Assembly: GCA_015657535.1 (NCBI GenBank)
Contig: JADHZB010000721.1
Span: 1 to 38,486 of the forward strand
DNA from: Nephromyces sp. MM_2019
Lineage: Eukaryota > Apicomplexa > Aconoidasida > Nephromycida
Direction: 5' to 3'
DNA: 38,486 nt
Shown piece after piece: positions 1 to 13,000 of this stretch; the stretch's first letter is position 1, and every line of letters starts with the position of its first letter. Under the pieces are notes generated by a model. The model was not told the origin of the DNA. It did no database searches and was given only the letters and a program-made list of their open reading frames with translations. The position numbers and the translations under genes were made by a program.

Positions 1-1511
1 ATGATTACACACCCCCAACCAAATTAGAGGATGTTTGTTCACCTATTGAGTTGTGTACAGAAGATGTGTACATACACCTCTGGATGGAAATTGTTAAGGA
101 AACAATTTCATATTCCCCACACACACTCACAGATACTTTGAAAAATTTTCAAGGCTTATATTGCACACTTTATAGCAATTCAAGTATACCTAAAAATGAG
201 GCATCATTGTTTGAATTATTTCATGGATTCTTTTATTTTTACACACATATTTTCAACTTTTCAAGGAATAGTATATCAATTTCACACTCTCCATATGCAT
301 ATAGTAAATACATACACATTAAGCTCTATGATATCGATTCATTTGACACATCTAACTTACACACACACGTTAACCCTGTGGAGGTTACACTATGGATTGA
401 GTCGGAAAATAGGATGTGTGAACAAAACACAAACAATTCAGTAACAATAAAAGATGCACTAGACAAAAATCAATTAACAAATACTCCTCAAACTATAGAC
501 ATTAAACTCTCAGATCACACACAAACACTTAAATCAGATAAATATCTAAGAAATGATACCTATGAATGGAATAATACTTACCAAAAACGTACACACCAAG
601 CCTTCTTTAAGAAACTCAATGTTATACCTACACACAAACCATTCATATATACCGAGATGATACCTAAAAATAGACACAACCACCATTCCAATATTTTAAG
701 TAAACTCGTTCAAACATTTATTATTTACACATTACACACATTGGGTTGTTTTCAAACTTGTTTTGTGTGTGTTCGGTAGTGAGGGAGGTAGAGAGAAAGA
801 AAGAGAGATTTGATGTGGGATTTATGTGTATGTATATGTATATGTGTGTGTATATGTATGTGTGTGTGTGAATATATGTGTGTGTGTGTGTATATATGTT
901 TGTATGTATGTATGTTTGTGTGTGTGTATGCGTGTTGTACGTGTATGTATGTATGTTTATGTGTATGTGTATATATATGTGTGTGTGTGTTCATCTATCT
1001 CTCTTCAATTTTTTTTTCAGGAGATGATATCAGCAAGTGTTCTCCTTTCTTTATAAAAATAAAGGATCCCTTTGAAAATAATCGAATAATTTCCCTCTAT
1101 ACTCTAAAATGTAATTAAACTATTTTTACACACATTTGTTTTGACATGTATGATACTGTATAAGGAAAGGTTTACACACTTTATATCGAATATCTATACT
1201 ATATATATAAGATTGAATTTAATTTTATATAGCACACACTTAACGAGTTACACACACATATAAATAAGATTGAATATACACTATCCATCATACATACATT
1301 TATTTACACATCTAATTACATACATAACTTTAAAACAGACCAAACGGAATTCTTTTTTAACATGTTTAACACACTAGAAATCTATTCTAGGTAAGTATAA
1401 CACACACACATTTTACATTCGCCTTATAGTGATTCTACACAAATTATTTTGCATATATATATCAAATATTTAACCACAAACACACATTCTATACATTATA
1501 CTTATAAATAA
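1..1511 (+). CDS. Non-canonical poly(A)/terminal uridylyl polymerase, C-terminal part (Cid1/TRF4/TUT family), 5' end outside the window
   Basis: Partial gene, open at the left edge and read in the frame starting at base 3. Proposed exons are 1-699, 1021-1110, 1339-1390 and 1430-1511 (TAA); all three joins keep phase (donors GTAAAC, GTAATT, GTAAGT; acceptors TTTCAG, AAACAG, TTATAG). The first exon holds a PAP/25A-associated segment (SLFELFHGFFYFYTHIFNFS, then SISIS). The second holds IKDPFENNR, matching the (I/V)EDPF motif that follows this domain in Cid1-like nucleotidyltransferases. About 140 residues rich in Thr, Asn and His separate the two, where relatives are compact. The catalytic Asp residues would lie upstream of base 1 and cannot be checked. 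Such enzymes add A or U tails to RNA; substrate and location cannot be told here. The family call is fairly good, the last exon (27 codons) is weaker. It converges on the WDR24 gene. Confidence 0.6.
830..1000 (+). repeat. (TG)n/(TATG)n tract inside the first intron of the polymerase gene
   Basis: Nearly pure TGTGTG and TGTATG sequence fills most of the 700-1020 intron. On the sense strand it is TG-type, while the neighbouring exons carry CACACA runs. Cys/Val-rich open frames across it are products of the repeat. Confidence 0.9.
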
Positions 1512-1699
1512 ATCACCCACCCTCCCCGCCCAATATTAATATGTGTATATATATTATGTGTGTATGTGTTATATATGTGTATGTGTTGTGTGTGTATGTG
1601 TTGTGTATCTGTATAAGTTGTGCGTGTATGTGTTGTGTATTTGTATATGTTGTGTGTATATGTTTTGCGTTCGCATTTTCTATGTGTGTATGTGCATTT

Positions 1700-1778
1700 G
1701 TTGTGTGTGCATGTGTTGTGTGTGCATGTGTTGTGTGTGCATGTGTTGTGTGTGCATGTGTTGTGTGTGCATAAGTTG
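1700..1778. repeat. 15-bp minisatellite (unit GCATGTGTTGTGTGT)
   Basis: The GCATG landmark recurs at 1709, 1724, 1739 and 1754, with a variant at 1769, giving an exact 15-bp period and about five copies. Because 15 is a multiple of 3, all frames stay open and give spurious Cys/Val-rich ORFs. Confidence 0.9.
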
Positions 1779-1822
1779 AGTGTGTGTAAGTGTGTTCTAC
1801 CTAACAACAAATAAATAAATAA

Positions 1823-1856
<34 letters not shown>

Positions 1857-2190
1857 GTGTGTGTTAGCTCTTGTTTTGAAAAGATTCTCAAAAAAAAAGA
1901 TAGGTATTATTAACAAAAAATATTCAATAAAATCCCATCTCATCTAAATTTTGTATTGTTTTAAGTTTAAGAAAAATGTGTGTATATATATTTATAAATT
2001 TTTCTATTTCTTAAATATTTTGCTATTTATTTAGTATTTATTAGGGTTTGATTGACACACATATTTTATGTCCAAATAATTTTTTATAAAAAATATATCC
2101 TCAATTTTATGAGGTTTTACATTAATATATACACATATATGTGTTTTTGAAAACAGACAACTATAGAAGGAGCAACATTATATATATTTA

Positions 2191-2284
2191 AAATGTGTGT
2201 ACCTTAAAATAAATCCCACTCACCCATAATAAAAATGTGTGTACCTTAAAATAAATCCCACTCACCCATAATAAAAATGTGTGT
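2191..2284. repeat. 42-bp tandem duplication
   Basis: Two identical 42-bp units start at 2191 and 2233, each opening AAATGTGTGTACCTTAAAAT and ending in a CCCACTCACCCATAATAA stretch. A third copy starts at 2275 and breaks off after about 10 bases. The lack of differences suggests a recent duplication. Confidence 0.92.
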
Positions 2285-3241
2285 CTGATTTATAATTAAA
2301 ATAAAATCAGAATTATAATCAATATACATCTAGATTTGATGTGTGTGTGTGATTGTCTGTAATTGACAAAAAAAATATGTATGTCACATATATCTAGATG
2401 ATTGGTGTGTGTATGTGTATTATAACAAATATATTTATGAATTCTTGATAATTTAAGTTATATGTGTGTATTGTAGAAAAGGAAAACTTTGAAGAATTAT
2501 AAAGTAAGATAAACATTTCGAGTGTGAGTATATTTTATATAGACAATAAATATATCACACACATAAAGAAAAACTCTAAAATTTAGTCAGAATTTTGCTA
2601 CACAATATTCTATCAACAATCGAATCTCACACAATACTAAATACACATAACTTTGTGCTTGTGTTTAAACAAGTGTGTAAAAACATGAGCGTGTGTATAG
2701 AAGTTGCAATTTTTTTAATCTCTTATAATTTGATTGATTATTGGTGTTTGTGTTTGAATTCATTGAAATCATAATTATCACCTATGGAAATGAGCTGTGT
2801 GTGTGATATCTCTAAATTATGAAATGGATATCTATTGAAATTGAGCCTCATAATGGCCACATATATGTATATATATATATATAATGTTACGTTGTGTGTG
2901 AGAAGTGCTTATACATTAACAATTTAATTACACAAATATACTTTTTATTTCAATACTTCAAAAAAAGATAAGGAATATTGGATATCAGACAATATACACA
3001 TTCACACACAAAATTACACATATTAAATATATCAATAAATCGAACTAGAAAATGCGTGTTAATATAAATACACATCTAATCTATATCAACACACACACAC
3101 GCAATATGATCAATATATAAATCGATCTCAAATATAGAATAATTCATTGTTTATAGTTGATATAAATGAAATCAATATCCAATATAAATACATACACACG
3201 CACATATAGACACACATCTACATATATATTCACAAACATAA

Positions 3242-3269
3242 ACACACACACACACACACACACACACAA
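3242..3269. repeat. (CA)n microsatellite
   Basis: An uninterrupted CA dinucleotide run of about 14 units in a region where the + strand is already CA-rich. Confidence 0.9.
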
Positions 3270-3637
3270 ATGTTATATAGAGAATAAATCAATGGTATAG
3301 TAGATACATACACACATGTATATATCTATTATTCGTTATGAATGATGTTCGATTGCAAAAACATAAAAAATTTTCTAGCTAAAATTTTGAGTATATACAA
3401 TAAATTATGTGAAGATTTGAAACGTGTGTGAAAATTACAACTTTAAATTAAGAGCTATCAAATGTGTGTAGAATAATAACTTCAAATTAAGTGCAATCAA
3501 ATGTGTATCATACACACTACTCGTATAAGTTTTAGAAGTTAATGGGCCAAAATCTTAATAATTTATGGGACTATATAATCATATAATTTAGAGGGGATAA
3601 GGAAATAATTTACATACTTAATTTTCCCCCCTACATT

Positions 3638-6600
3638 CTAAGGCGATCCAACTTGAAATGTGCAAATGTGTCCACACCCTGCTGGGCATTGTTGTTTCTT
3701 GTTGTTTGCAAACCAACGTTTTAAATGTGTGGGATGTCCACCATGTAAACATACTGGACAACTTACATATAAACCTCGGACTACACGCCCACATACAGAA
3801 CAATAGGGTAGGTTGTCATTACCAATCTTGGGCTGTACACATATATGTGTGTATAGGTGTTGAAGAGATATATATGTGTGTATAGGTGTTGAAGAGATAT
3901 ATATGTGTGTATAGGTGTTGAAGAGATATATATGTGTGTGTAGGTGTTGGATAGGGGGAGGGGAGTTAGGAATGTGTGTATAATTATTTAGGTATAAAAT
4001 GTAAGGGATTTAGAATACATATCTATATATATATTTGGTGTGAAATCATAAGATACAATTATAGATGTGAAGTGAGGGGTATTCGGTGTATGTGGATAGC
4101 TGTAAAATGAGAGCTATTTGTGTGTGTGCATGTGCATAAAATGAAAAGATGAGTATTATATGTGTATAAACATAAATAAAATGATAAGAAAATTTGTGGT
4201 ACAATTCTGGTTTAGATCGAAAACATCAATAAAAAAGCGTGTATATAATATTTTTAGCTGCGAAAAAATGTGTAGAGTGATGTGGGTGTATGTGTGTATA
4301 GTAATTATATATATAAAGGTAATATACCGTATAAGATTTTGTATTTTGTGAGGGCTCTAATTGATAGAAAGGGTTGTTGTAAAAATTTGACTGACTTTCT
4401 TTCAATTTGCGGTCTGTGTAATTTTTTACCTTTAAATTAACCATATTAACTCGCCCTATAAAAAATAATAAAATGTTTAATTATACCACATATGTGTGTG
4501 TATGTGTATGTGTTTGTGTGATTATAGGATAAGGTGCTGTGTGTGTGTGTTCATAAGATAGTGTAAGAGTTGGAGTGGGAAATAAGGGTATGTGTAATAT
4601 ATCTATAAAAAATAATTCTAAATCTGTGTGTATATTGAAATAAGTACAATAAAATTTCACATTTGTGTTTATAAAAATCTTTACAATAAAATTTCACACA
4701 TGTGTGTGTGAGATAAATACACCAAATTAAAAACAAACTATATATGCTATACCAGATAATAATAGTTCATCAAAGGGTGAACGGTTAAGGAAGTAAATCA
4801 TCTCAACATGTAGTTTGAGAGATTTGAGTAAAGCTAAGAGAAATACAAGTATTGAATTGTTTAAAATGTAATATATATATCTAATAAACAAATATGTAAT
4901 GTTTACAAATAATATGTGTGTGTATCTGAAAGTGAATATAGTTATTATATATAAATATATGAATGTAAAGTGTATATTTATATGTGTGTGTGTGGAGTAT
5001 AGGTAGTGTGCATTTATATATTTATACACCATGGTGTGTGTGGTTCTATCAGTAATGAGTAATATTTTTGTATTGGTACATAAGATAACATATATAAAGT
5101 GTGTGTAATATAAAAATTATTTATACCTCCATAAGCATGGCTCCATCTCAAGATTTGTGGTTTCCTAAATTGTTTATTTTAGTTTAAAGTATGTGGATAT
5201 TTAATTATAGCTCAAAATTAATAGTTAATATTTATACATGTAACTCTAACCATTAGGATATGTACAGTATATCTATATATTTTATTGGGTAACTTATGGT
5301 AAGATATATATATATATATACTAAGTTAGAGATGTGTGTATATTTAAATGTTAAGATATACATATAATCTCTCATATGGAATCACACACAAATTCATCAT
5401 TGCACATGTACACAAAATAATGAAACATAAGTGTATAATAGCATGCACACATGCATCATAACACATCTAAATAAGCAATATATATAAGAAGAAAGCCTCA
5501 AACATATAATTTCAAGAAGTTATACACACACAAAGTTAGTTTCAAGTTTATATCTGTGTTTACAAACTCCAATAGTAGTTATAGATAAATAATGTGTATT
5601 ATTTGTATAATTTACCAAGCATTCCATGCTTCATTATCAAGTAAATTAAAAGCAATAGAAAGGCTCATATGGATGTCATTTAAATTAAGATAATGGTCAA
5701 GTAGTTGTGCTGGCCAGTGAGTTTGTAAACGTTTCTTACAACGATCTTAAAGAATAAATTTATACATAATTTTACACATTAAATTGAATGTGTGTTATTT
5801 TTAATTAAACATATAGGTACTAGCATTAGAGTTTATTACACACATTATTTATAATATATATAAGATGTATAGATAACTTACTTATTAAAGACTCAGATTT
5901 TAACAAAGAAAAGTCATTTATCTCCTAATATTAATATATATATATATATGTATATACATATACACATATAAGAGTGTGTGTGTATGTATGTGTGTTTATA
6001 ATATAGAGATATGTATAAATATAAACATACTATTGCTATTTGTGCAAATATAAACATCTATATGTCTATAAACATATATATGTGTATAAACATATATATA
6101 TAAAGAAATAAGAGATATAGTTAATTAACTAAAGTGTAAATAGAGTAAGAATGTGCAATATATATTTAAGGTGTGCGTAAAAAGTTTATATACATACCTC
6201 AGGTGTATCCGTTGATGTTGTATTCATTACACTTCTTATCCAGCCCTCTATTGATAACAATATATAGAACTGTTTAATTTTTAAATGATTTTGTGTGTAT
6301 GGGTAGGATAGAGGAAAATAAAATACAAATGTATAGTTATTTACACTTTATTATAGTGATTTGCAATATACTTAACGGGGAGTGCTTTTGAAGTTGAAAT
6401 TTATGATTTTCAAATTGTGTAATAATATGTGTATTTTGATATAGTGTGTGTAAATGTGTGCAACATAATACCTCCATGAGTACCAGGTTGACTGTAATAA
6501 ATTTGTGATAATAACATCCAAATGTTATACTTCTTCATATTACTTGTAATAAAATTAAGGAATGCAAACAATCGGAATACCTGTTTGTGTGTGAATATAG

Positions 6601-9600
6601 TGTTTGTATGTGTGTAAGTATATATAGAATTGAATAGAGTTATACTATGTGTTCAAAGGATCTAAATTACCCCAATTCAATGATCACTATATATATATAT
6701 ATATATATGTGTGTGTATGTGTATATACATATACTACTAATGGATGAATTTATATATATAATATACCTCAAATTATACACACACAAACTTACTTCATGTT
6801 TTTCAAAAGGAATATCACCAAATTGGATAGTAGAAGTAACCTCCATTTTACTAGATATATCAGATGTGTGTTCATTGGAGGTGAAATAATAGGAGAGATA
6901 AGATGAGAGTTCTTCAGAATTTAAATTTCCCATAGAGGTCTTAGAATTACAAAAGTAGTTTAAGTGGGGTTTAAATATGTAAATAAATTGCTTCTTAAAA
7001 AGTTTGAGTGGGATTGGTTTGAATAGGAATTCACACAATTCTTCATCATTTAGCTGTTTGAGATAATAGGCCCAATAGGATACATAAAGTTTATAGTTTT
7101 GTTTTACATCTTCATTTTCTTCCTGAAATGTTTGATAGTGTGTACGGTAATATAAACTATATATAAGTATTTGATTATGTGTACAATAATATAAACTAAA
7201 GGTAAGATGTGGTAAATCTTTGATATATAGGAAGCCATATATGTGACATAATATATACAGTGTGCATATATATATATATATGGTATAGTATAATGTGTAT
7301 ATATAATATAGAATGTGTGTATGTTTGGTATAGCATGTATGTATATATATATGTTATAGAAAGTATCTATATATGATATAGAATGAGTATGGTATAGAAA
7401 GTGTGTGTATAGGAACATAGAAAGAGGGATTATAAAGAATATAGAAAGTGTGTGTAGAGTATAGAACGTGAATCCAGGTTATAGAAAGTAAATCCAGATT
7501 ATAGAAAGTGTGTATAGTGATATATAAAGTGTGCATATGGCATTGAAGTTGTGTATACTTTATAGAAAGTAATTATAAGAAAAATGTATATACATAAACT
7601 ATATACATAGCCTAATCAAAATATTATCCAGCGGTGATATATGTGCATGATGTTTTATATTGCATATTTAGTTCGTGAAATATTATAAAATTTGTATGTG
7701 TGTATGTAGCTCACCTCTTGGAGTGAGTCGATATATAGCATTTTCGCTATTTTAAAGAGAATGTATTCGATAGTGAATTGGCGCATAATACACATTTGAA
7801 AAGATTTTAGTACATCATTCATACTTTCTGGTTTGACAGGTAAACATGAGAAAACGGTTATATAGATTAGGTCATTATAACCTTGAGATTCATATAGGCT
7901 ATTATTTGGATAAGGCGTGTGTGTGAGTGTTTTCATATGTGTGTGCGATTCAAGGTTCATGTTAGGAACTGTGGAAGTTGTCGGGGTTGTGTGTGAGGTA
8001 TTATATAGCCCTGATGAATTGATAGGTAAATTTGAAGGATTTAGTGAGTCTAAGGGGTAGCTGAATAGGCTTATGGGTGTACTGATATCTGATCCCTTCC
8101 ATTGGTGAGAGTAGTGGATCATATTTGTGTAGATATCAGCTAATAGCATATTCTTGTTTGTAGAAAGTGACAAGACTGAGTCCAGTCGAGTTGATATAAC
8201 TTGTGTGCGGGAATTATTCCAATCAGGAGAAGATACTTGCTTGTTTGGGTCTTCTTTAAGCCCTATATCTCTTAAGAAAACTCTAGAAAGTTTCTTCTCA
8301 CTATAATCCTTTTCTATGGATGATTTTCCCACCTCTTGGGTATGAGCTGGGAGGGCGTATTGGCTATTAGTATTGTGTAGATTAGATGTATCTGATGCTT
8401 TATGGGGGTTGAGGGCTGTACACATAAATTCTGTAGCCAAGGGAGACCAAGAGATTGATGTTACTCTCATCTCATCGAGAGGTCGAGTTGCTAAGTCAAC
8501 AGAATGTACAGAGATGTACCCAGCGACATCACAGGCAATGAGGTGATCCTGGTTTAACCAGTCAAAGGCCCTGATATCATGTAGATCACCCTTGAAACAA
8601 TAAGCAGGTCGAATCATCTGGTTGAGGTCCCATACCTGTATATTTGGATCTAAGAGGGTAGAGCAAGTTGATAGCTGATTTCTATATCCTGGCCTCCACC
8701 TTACAGATCCACAAGCAAAGGTTGTTTTGTATTGCAGGACGGGTTTATCATCCTTTCTAATATCACAGACAGAAAAACCAGAGTGTGCCGTGCAAGCAAA
8801 TAAATTAGAATCATGACATGACCAACGTGCTGAGACGATAGGCCCCTTGGAGAAAACTAGCATGCTAAAGGATCGATTTTGGTTATTTCTAAGGTCATAG
8901 ACAGCTACCTTACCTTCTGTATTGGCTACAAGTAATTCATTATCGTGGTGGATTAGGTTTGGATATCTGCTGTGTAGGTCTCTTATAGAGTTGTTTCTAC
9001 TCTTTTCTTTAGAGAATGTTGTGCTAAGGCGAAACAGCTCAGATTCTCTCAGTGTGTAGAGATTGATAGATCCATCTGCGAAACCACATGCCAATGTGTT
9101 GCTACACCCTATCCATTCTATAGAGGTCCCGGGAGAACTTGGGATAAATGAATTGGATAGAAATGGCACCCATGAAATAGCTCTTTTTGCTTTTTGGAAC
9201 AAAAAAATACCGCTATTATTCAGGCACCCCAGAAGTTGATTAGTCGTACGATTCCATGAGATTTGAGTTGACTCCCTCCTCATATGAATGTCCTTACACA
9301 CGGTATAATCTGAATAGTAGTTGAAAATGTACATAGAGCTGCGGCTAGATACAGCTACATTGGCTAACAGGTCGCTATGTTTCTTCTTAGCTTCATTTTC
9401 GTAACTGTTTGTTGGCATATATACCTTATTAGAAGAGTTGTGATAGGTATGACTAGTGTTTTGATTTTCGGCTGTAGCTCCGAATGTGGAGGTGTACTTT
9501 GATTTCCTTTGTACTGTAGATCCCGTTAGGTGTGATAATTGAAGTTCTGATTTATCCATAAAACCAGTACGTTGTGAATGAGCTGTTAATGGACTAAGTT

Positions 9601-10000
9601 GAGGGTTGTTGTAGTGATGTTTATCATCTCTATACCTAGGGGACCTTGGAGAAGAAGAACCGTTCATATTTTGGTGAAAGTTTCCGTGGCTAAATTGTGT
9701 ATCATCAGCACCCAATCTCAGCTGGCGAATTCCTGATTGGTGAGTGAATTGATAGTTAGCATGTCCTTTCTGCGAGAGGCCAAGGTCAGCATATGTGAAA
9801 TCGTGGTTATTGAAATTCCTATCTGGAGCTGTAGAGTAATCTATATGTGTGTGTGGTCCTTCATAAGTTTTAGCCGAAACTGTTTCAGGAGGTATTTCTT
9901 GTATTGGAGGAGTAAATACATCTGGGTGGATGTGTGCAACGCTAATAGATGTAGCTTGCCCATCATTGAACTGTTTCTTGCTAATTATAGAGGATACCAT
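3638..10000 (-). CDS. WDR24: WDR24/SEA2-like GATOR2 subunit (WD40 repeats plus C-terminal zinc finger)
   Basis: GATOR2 subunit, expected at lysosome/vacuole-type membranes, where GATOR2 counteracts GATOR1 to keep TORC1 active when amino acids are present. Exons, 5' to 3' on the minus strand: 10000-7715, 7122-6793, 6580-6472, 6247-6198, 5924-5882, 5745-5616, 5164-5127, 4833-4753, 4455-4328, 3832-3638 (TAG). Every join keeps frame, giving about 1129 residues. An extension of about 215 residues, probably disordered, precedes a WD40 domain at about 218-530, with SVRWRPGYRNQLSTCS and DPNIQVWDL matching WDR24 best. Helical sequence follows from about 700, including LNDIHMSLSIAFNLLDNEAW. The last exon gives the CxxC, CPVC, HGGH, H, CPAGCGH, C pattern of the GATOR2 finger. 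The start chosen is the first in-frame ATG; upstream the frame is open back to a TAG, so a 5' exon is possible. The acceptor of the 50-bp exon and the donor of the 4328-4455 exon are the least certain joins. Confidence 0.87.
3846..3955. repeat. 29-bp minisatellite in the last intron of WDR24
   Basis: The landmark GGTGTTGAAGAG recurs at 3856, 3885 and 3914, with a diverged copy at 3943, an exact 29-bp period. The array begins just intron-side of the acceptor of the zinc-finger exon at 3832, so it occupies the branch-point/polypyrimidine neighbourhood. Confidence 0.9.
7290..7600. repeat. Degenerate TATAGAAAGTGTGTAT-type repeats in the first WDR24 intron
   Basis: TATAGAAAGTGTGTGTA, TATAGAATGTGTGT and similar words recur at irregular 15-40 bp spacing across the 7123-7714 intron. 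On the gene's sense strand the tract is CA-type. It looks like an old, decayed tandem array. Confidence 0.7.
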
Positions 10001-13000
10001 TACCAAATCGATTTGATAAGAGAGCGGAGTTAAGTTTGGATAGTAATGCAATCGATCTACGCTTCGAAGAACTTGCACAAGGTATTTATGTACACTCGTC
10101 AAAAATGTTACTTGCTATGAATGTCCCATGGGTAAATTGAGTACCTACGATTATAACCAAACTTTGGGATTATAAATCGAATGAGCGTGGGTCCATGGAT
10201 ATGTTGGGAAAGGGTAAAATAATATTTGATAGAGATTCATTCGATTTAGTGTGTACTCCATTATCATACGTTTTAGTTAACCCAAGAGGGTTTAGTAGTG
10301 ACAAGTGATTATAGAGCTTAACTATGTGGAATTTGATATTAGCATGAGGTTATTAATTCTACCTTGCTATAATGAAACTATTTGATGTGTAATTGCTTAG
10401 CTATTCGTTCATTATACAAAACATCAGGTTAAGATTCATTTTCGAAATTCTAAGTTTGATGATTGAGGTAATAATTACTGATTAAAATTGTGAAAAGTTT
10501 ATGTAATTTATATGGCTTGATTAAGAACTGTTTTATTAAAATTCAAAGCTACAAAACTATATGCGCATGTGCCAATTTTTATTAGGTTTTATTTTTTCCT
10601 GAATTAGTGGTAAACTTGTTCTGAATTTAGGCTTAGTTGAATTTATTCATTAGATATACCTGGATAGTCAAACAGCTCGTGTTCTAGAGATGTAGTTTTT
10701 GTGTTAATAATAATATTGCAATTTACAAATAAATATGATAATCTCCATGAAAATTAATTTAAAAAGTGTAGAGAGTATGAATTATTTTAGTAAGTTTTAA
10801 TTTTCTAATATTACTATTTGTTAGAAAGAACCTTTTATAAAATCACTAAGCTAAGATAAGCTAGAAGATTCAGTTGAAGAAAATTGATATTTAAATTTAA
10901 TTAAAGGTAAGTGTTGTATACGTAACTTTACAATGATTTATTTGAAATAAAATTTAACTATGTAAGCCAAACTTAAGCATTAAATTTTCACCAATTTATG
11001 TGTATAAAACCTGAGGTACATACACAACGCCTATACATAACAAAATTTTACAAAATACCTTACGAAATCAAATGCTAACAAAGCAAAATATGTGTGCAAA
11101 GCATAAACGCACTTTGACATACATGTAAACATTATACAAATTCGCATCACTTACAATTGGGTACTTGCACACATGCATCTTATGCAATAATTACACACAA
11201 GAATATCTATCCTAAGCAGTACGCAAGCACACAATTAAACATACACGTCTCTCATGCAAAAATTCACACTACACACGCCTCAAATTTACGTAAGCATGAA
11301 TGATGCTACATATTCGAAATTAATTTGTAGTTGTGCTTTTACACCAAGTGTCTTTTCACGTTGACTCTGAATTAATCATTAAAAGCAACGTAATTTGATT
11401 TGGAAATCTGTTCGTTTGAAACTTTTTTAAACACTTGAGGATAAATGTTACAAAGTTGCATTCTACATATTTATATACAAGAACTTTGCACACTAACACT
11501 TACACAATTGGGTATAAGCACTAGAGTAAACCATTTGCACACACAGATGTATACATATCTACACAAACATACTCTAATACACTTTCATTAAAATGCACCC
11601 CACACGCCTGATTAGTAAAATTTTTACCTATATTTACCTAGACAACATATATGTCGACACACAAACCTAAAATTTTCCTAAGGGAATTCTATCACTTGGA
11701 AATTTGATTCTTGGAATTTCTAAAAGTCTACTGAAAATTTTACCCAACTTTAGTGACAATTTTTGCACACACTCAAATAATTACTTAAGAAAAAACTACA
11801 CAAAACACGAAATAGGTAAACAAAAATTAAAATTTCCTCATTTTCATAAATTTTATCCAAGCGTTTTTTGCAAAAATTTGCTACTAAATGTTTCTCGAGA
11901 TTCACCTAATGATGTTATTAATACATTGCAAATTTCAATTTGGAGAGCTTTAATTTTCGATGATTTTGCTCACAAAACTGTTAATAAAATCATAATTCAC
12001 TAATCTGATTATTTTTTGATACACTTTGATTCAGGCACACAAAATTCACACTCAAAACCACTATATTTACACAGAAACTTTATTGACTCTTTACACACCA
12101 GCAGGTATTAAGCAGCACTCCTAACTAAATTTGAATCGACACCTACAACTTTCAACTTAAATTTAAAGTAAACAAATGAATTTTGATAGATAACTTTTCA
12201 CCGCAATAAAAACACATACAATTTTTTAACACACTACACACGCATACACACACACAATAACACTCACAGACCACACACACTCAACATAACATACTTAAAT
12301 AACACGCACGCTCTTAACAAAGCACACTCACAATAACACACTCACAAAACACATGATTTAGAAACTATTTTTCATACCTACACACACAAATATTGATTGC
12401 TAATTTAAAAATATAATAAACCACACATATTATAATAACCAACATAAATCTACCGCCTATAAACATCACTTCTACCCCCCAAATAATCTACCACCTATCC
12501 AACCATTTCACTTACCTAGAGTTATTAGAGATTAATTCCATATACACACTACTATAACCTTAACGGCCCTCCCCCACTACCTTGCCAACATTATTCTTGT
12601 GTATATTTCAGGTGAATCAATTCTACTTTCCTATAAATCTACGTACTATCCACAAAAAGATAAAATCCAACAAAATTGGTAAATTTTTTTTTTGGTTTTA
12701 TTACCGAATTAATCTTGTTCATTTTGATTCTAAAATTTTTGAGCTTTGCTTTTAATACAAATTTCATATAAATGAGCACATTCACTTCTGAATGTTTTCT
12801 TCACTATTTTTTATAGACCTTTAAATTATCGAATACCCTCTCACCTCTTTCAGAAAAAGAACAAACTAATCTTTTCCTGTCAATTTGTTTAACCTGTCAA
12901 ATATCTGCAAACTTCCAGGTATATAAGCATATTTAATCTTGTATATGTAAGTCATGACATACTAAATGAGGTATTAGAGGTATATACCTATTAGCCTATT

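Larger units (their letters stand above)
1512..3637. other. Repeat-rich spacer between two convergent genes
   Basis: No coding sequence with protein character is seen. The left part is TG-rich, with a 15-bp minisatellite and an AT dinucleotide run near 1823-1857. The middle holds a 42-bp tandem duplication. From about 2950 rightwards the + strand is CA-rich with a pure CA run near 3242-3269. Both flanking genes end here, so the 3' UTRs and polyadenylation sites should lie inside; AATAAA-like motifs are too common in this AT-rich DNA to pick one. Confidence 0.7.

Noticed and set aside
826..1056. Cys/Val/Tyr-rich open frames on the + strand and Thr/His-rich frames on the - strand
   Set aside because: They are translations of TG/TATG dinucleotide repeats inside an intron and have no protein-family character.
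1541..1891. Overlapping 60-130 codon frames on both strands
   Set aside because: They arise from the 15-bp minisatellite and TG tract; all frames are open because the unit is a multiple of three.
10001..10102. A 34-residue longer N-terminus for WDR24
   Set aside because: This stretch contains no ATG; the frame only opens after a TAG upstream. ATG at 10000 is used unless a 5' exon exists.
11671..12003. 111-codon + strand frame as a gene
   Set aside because: It has no ATG and no motif; kept only as a possible exon in the spacer entry.
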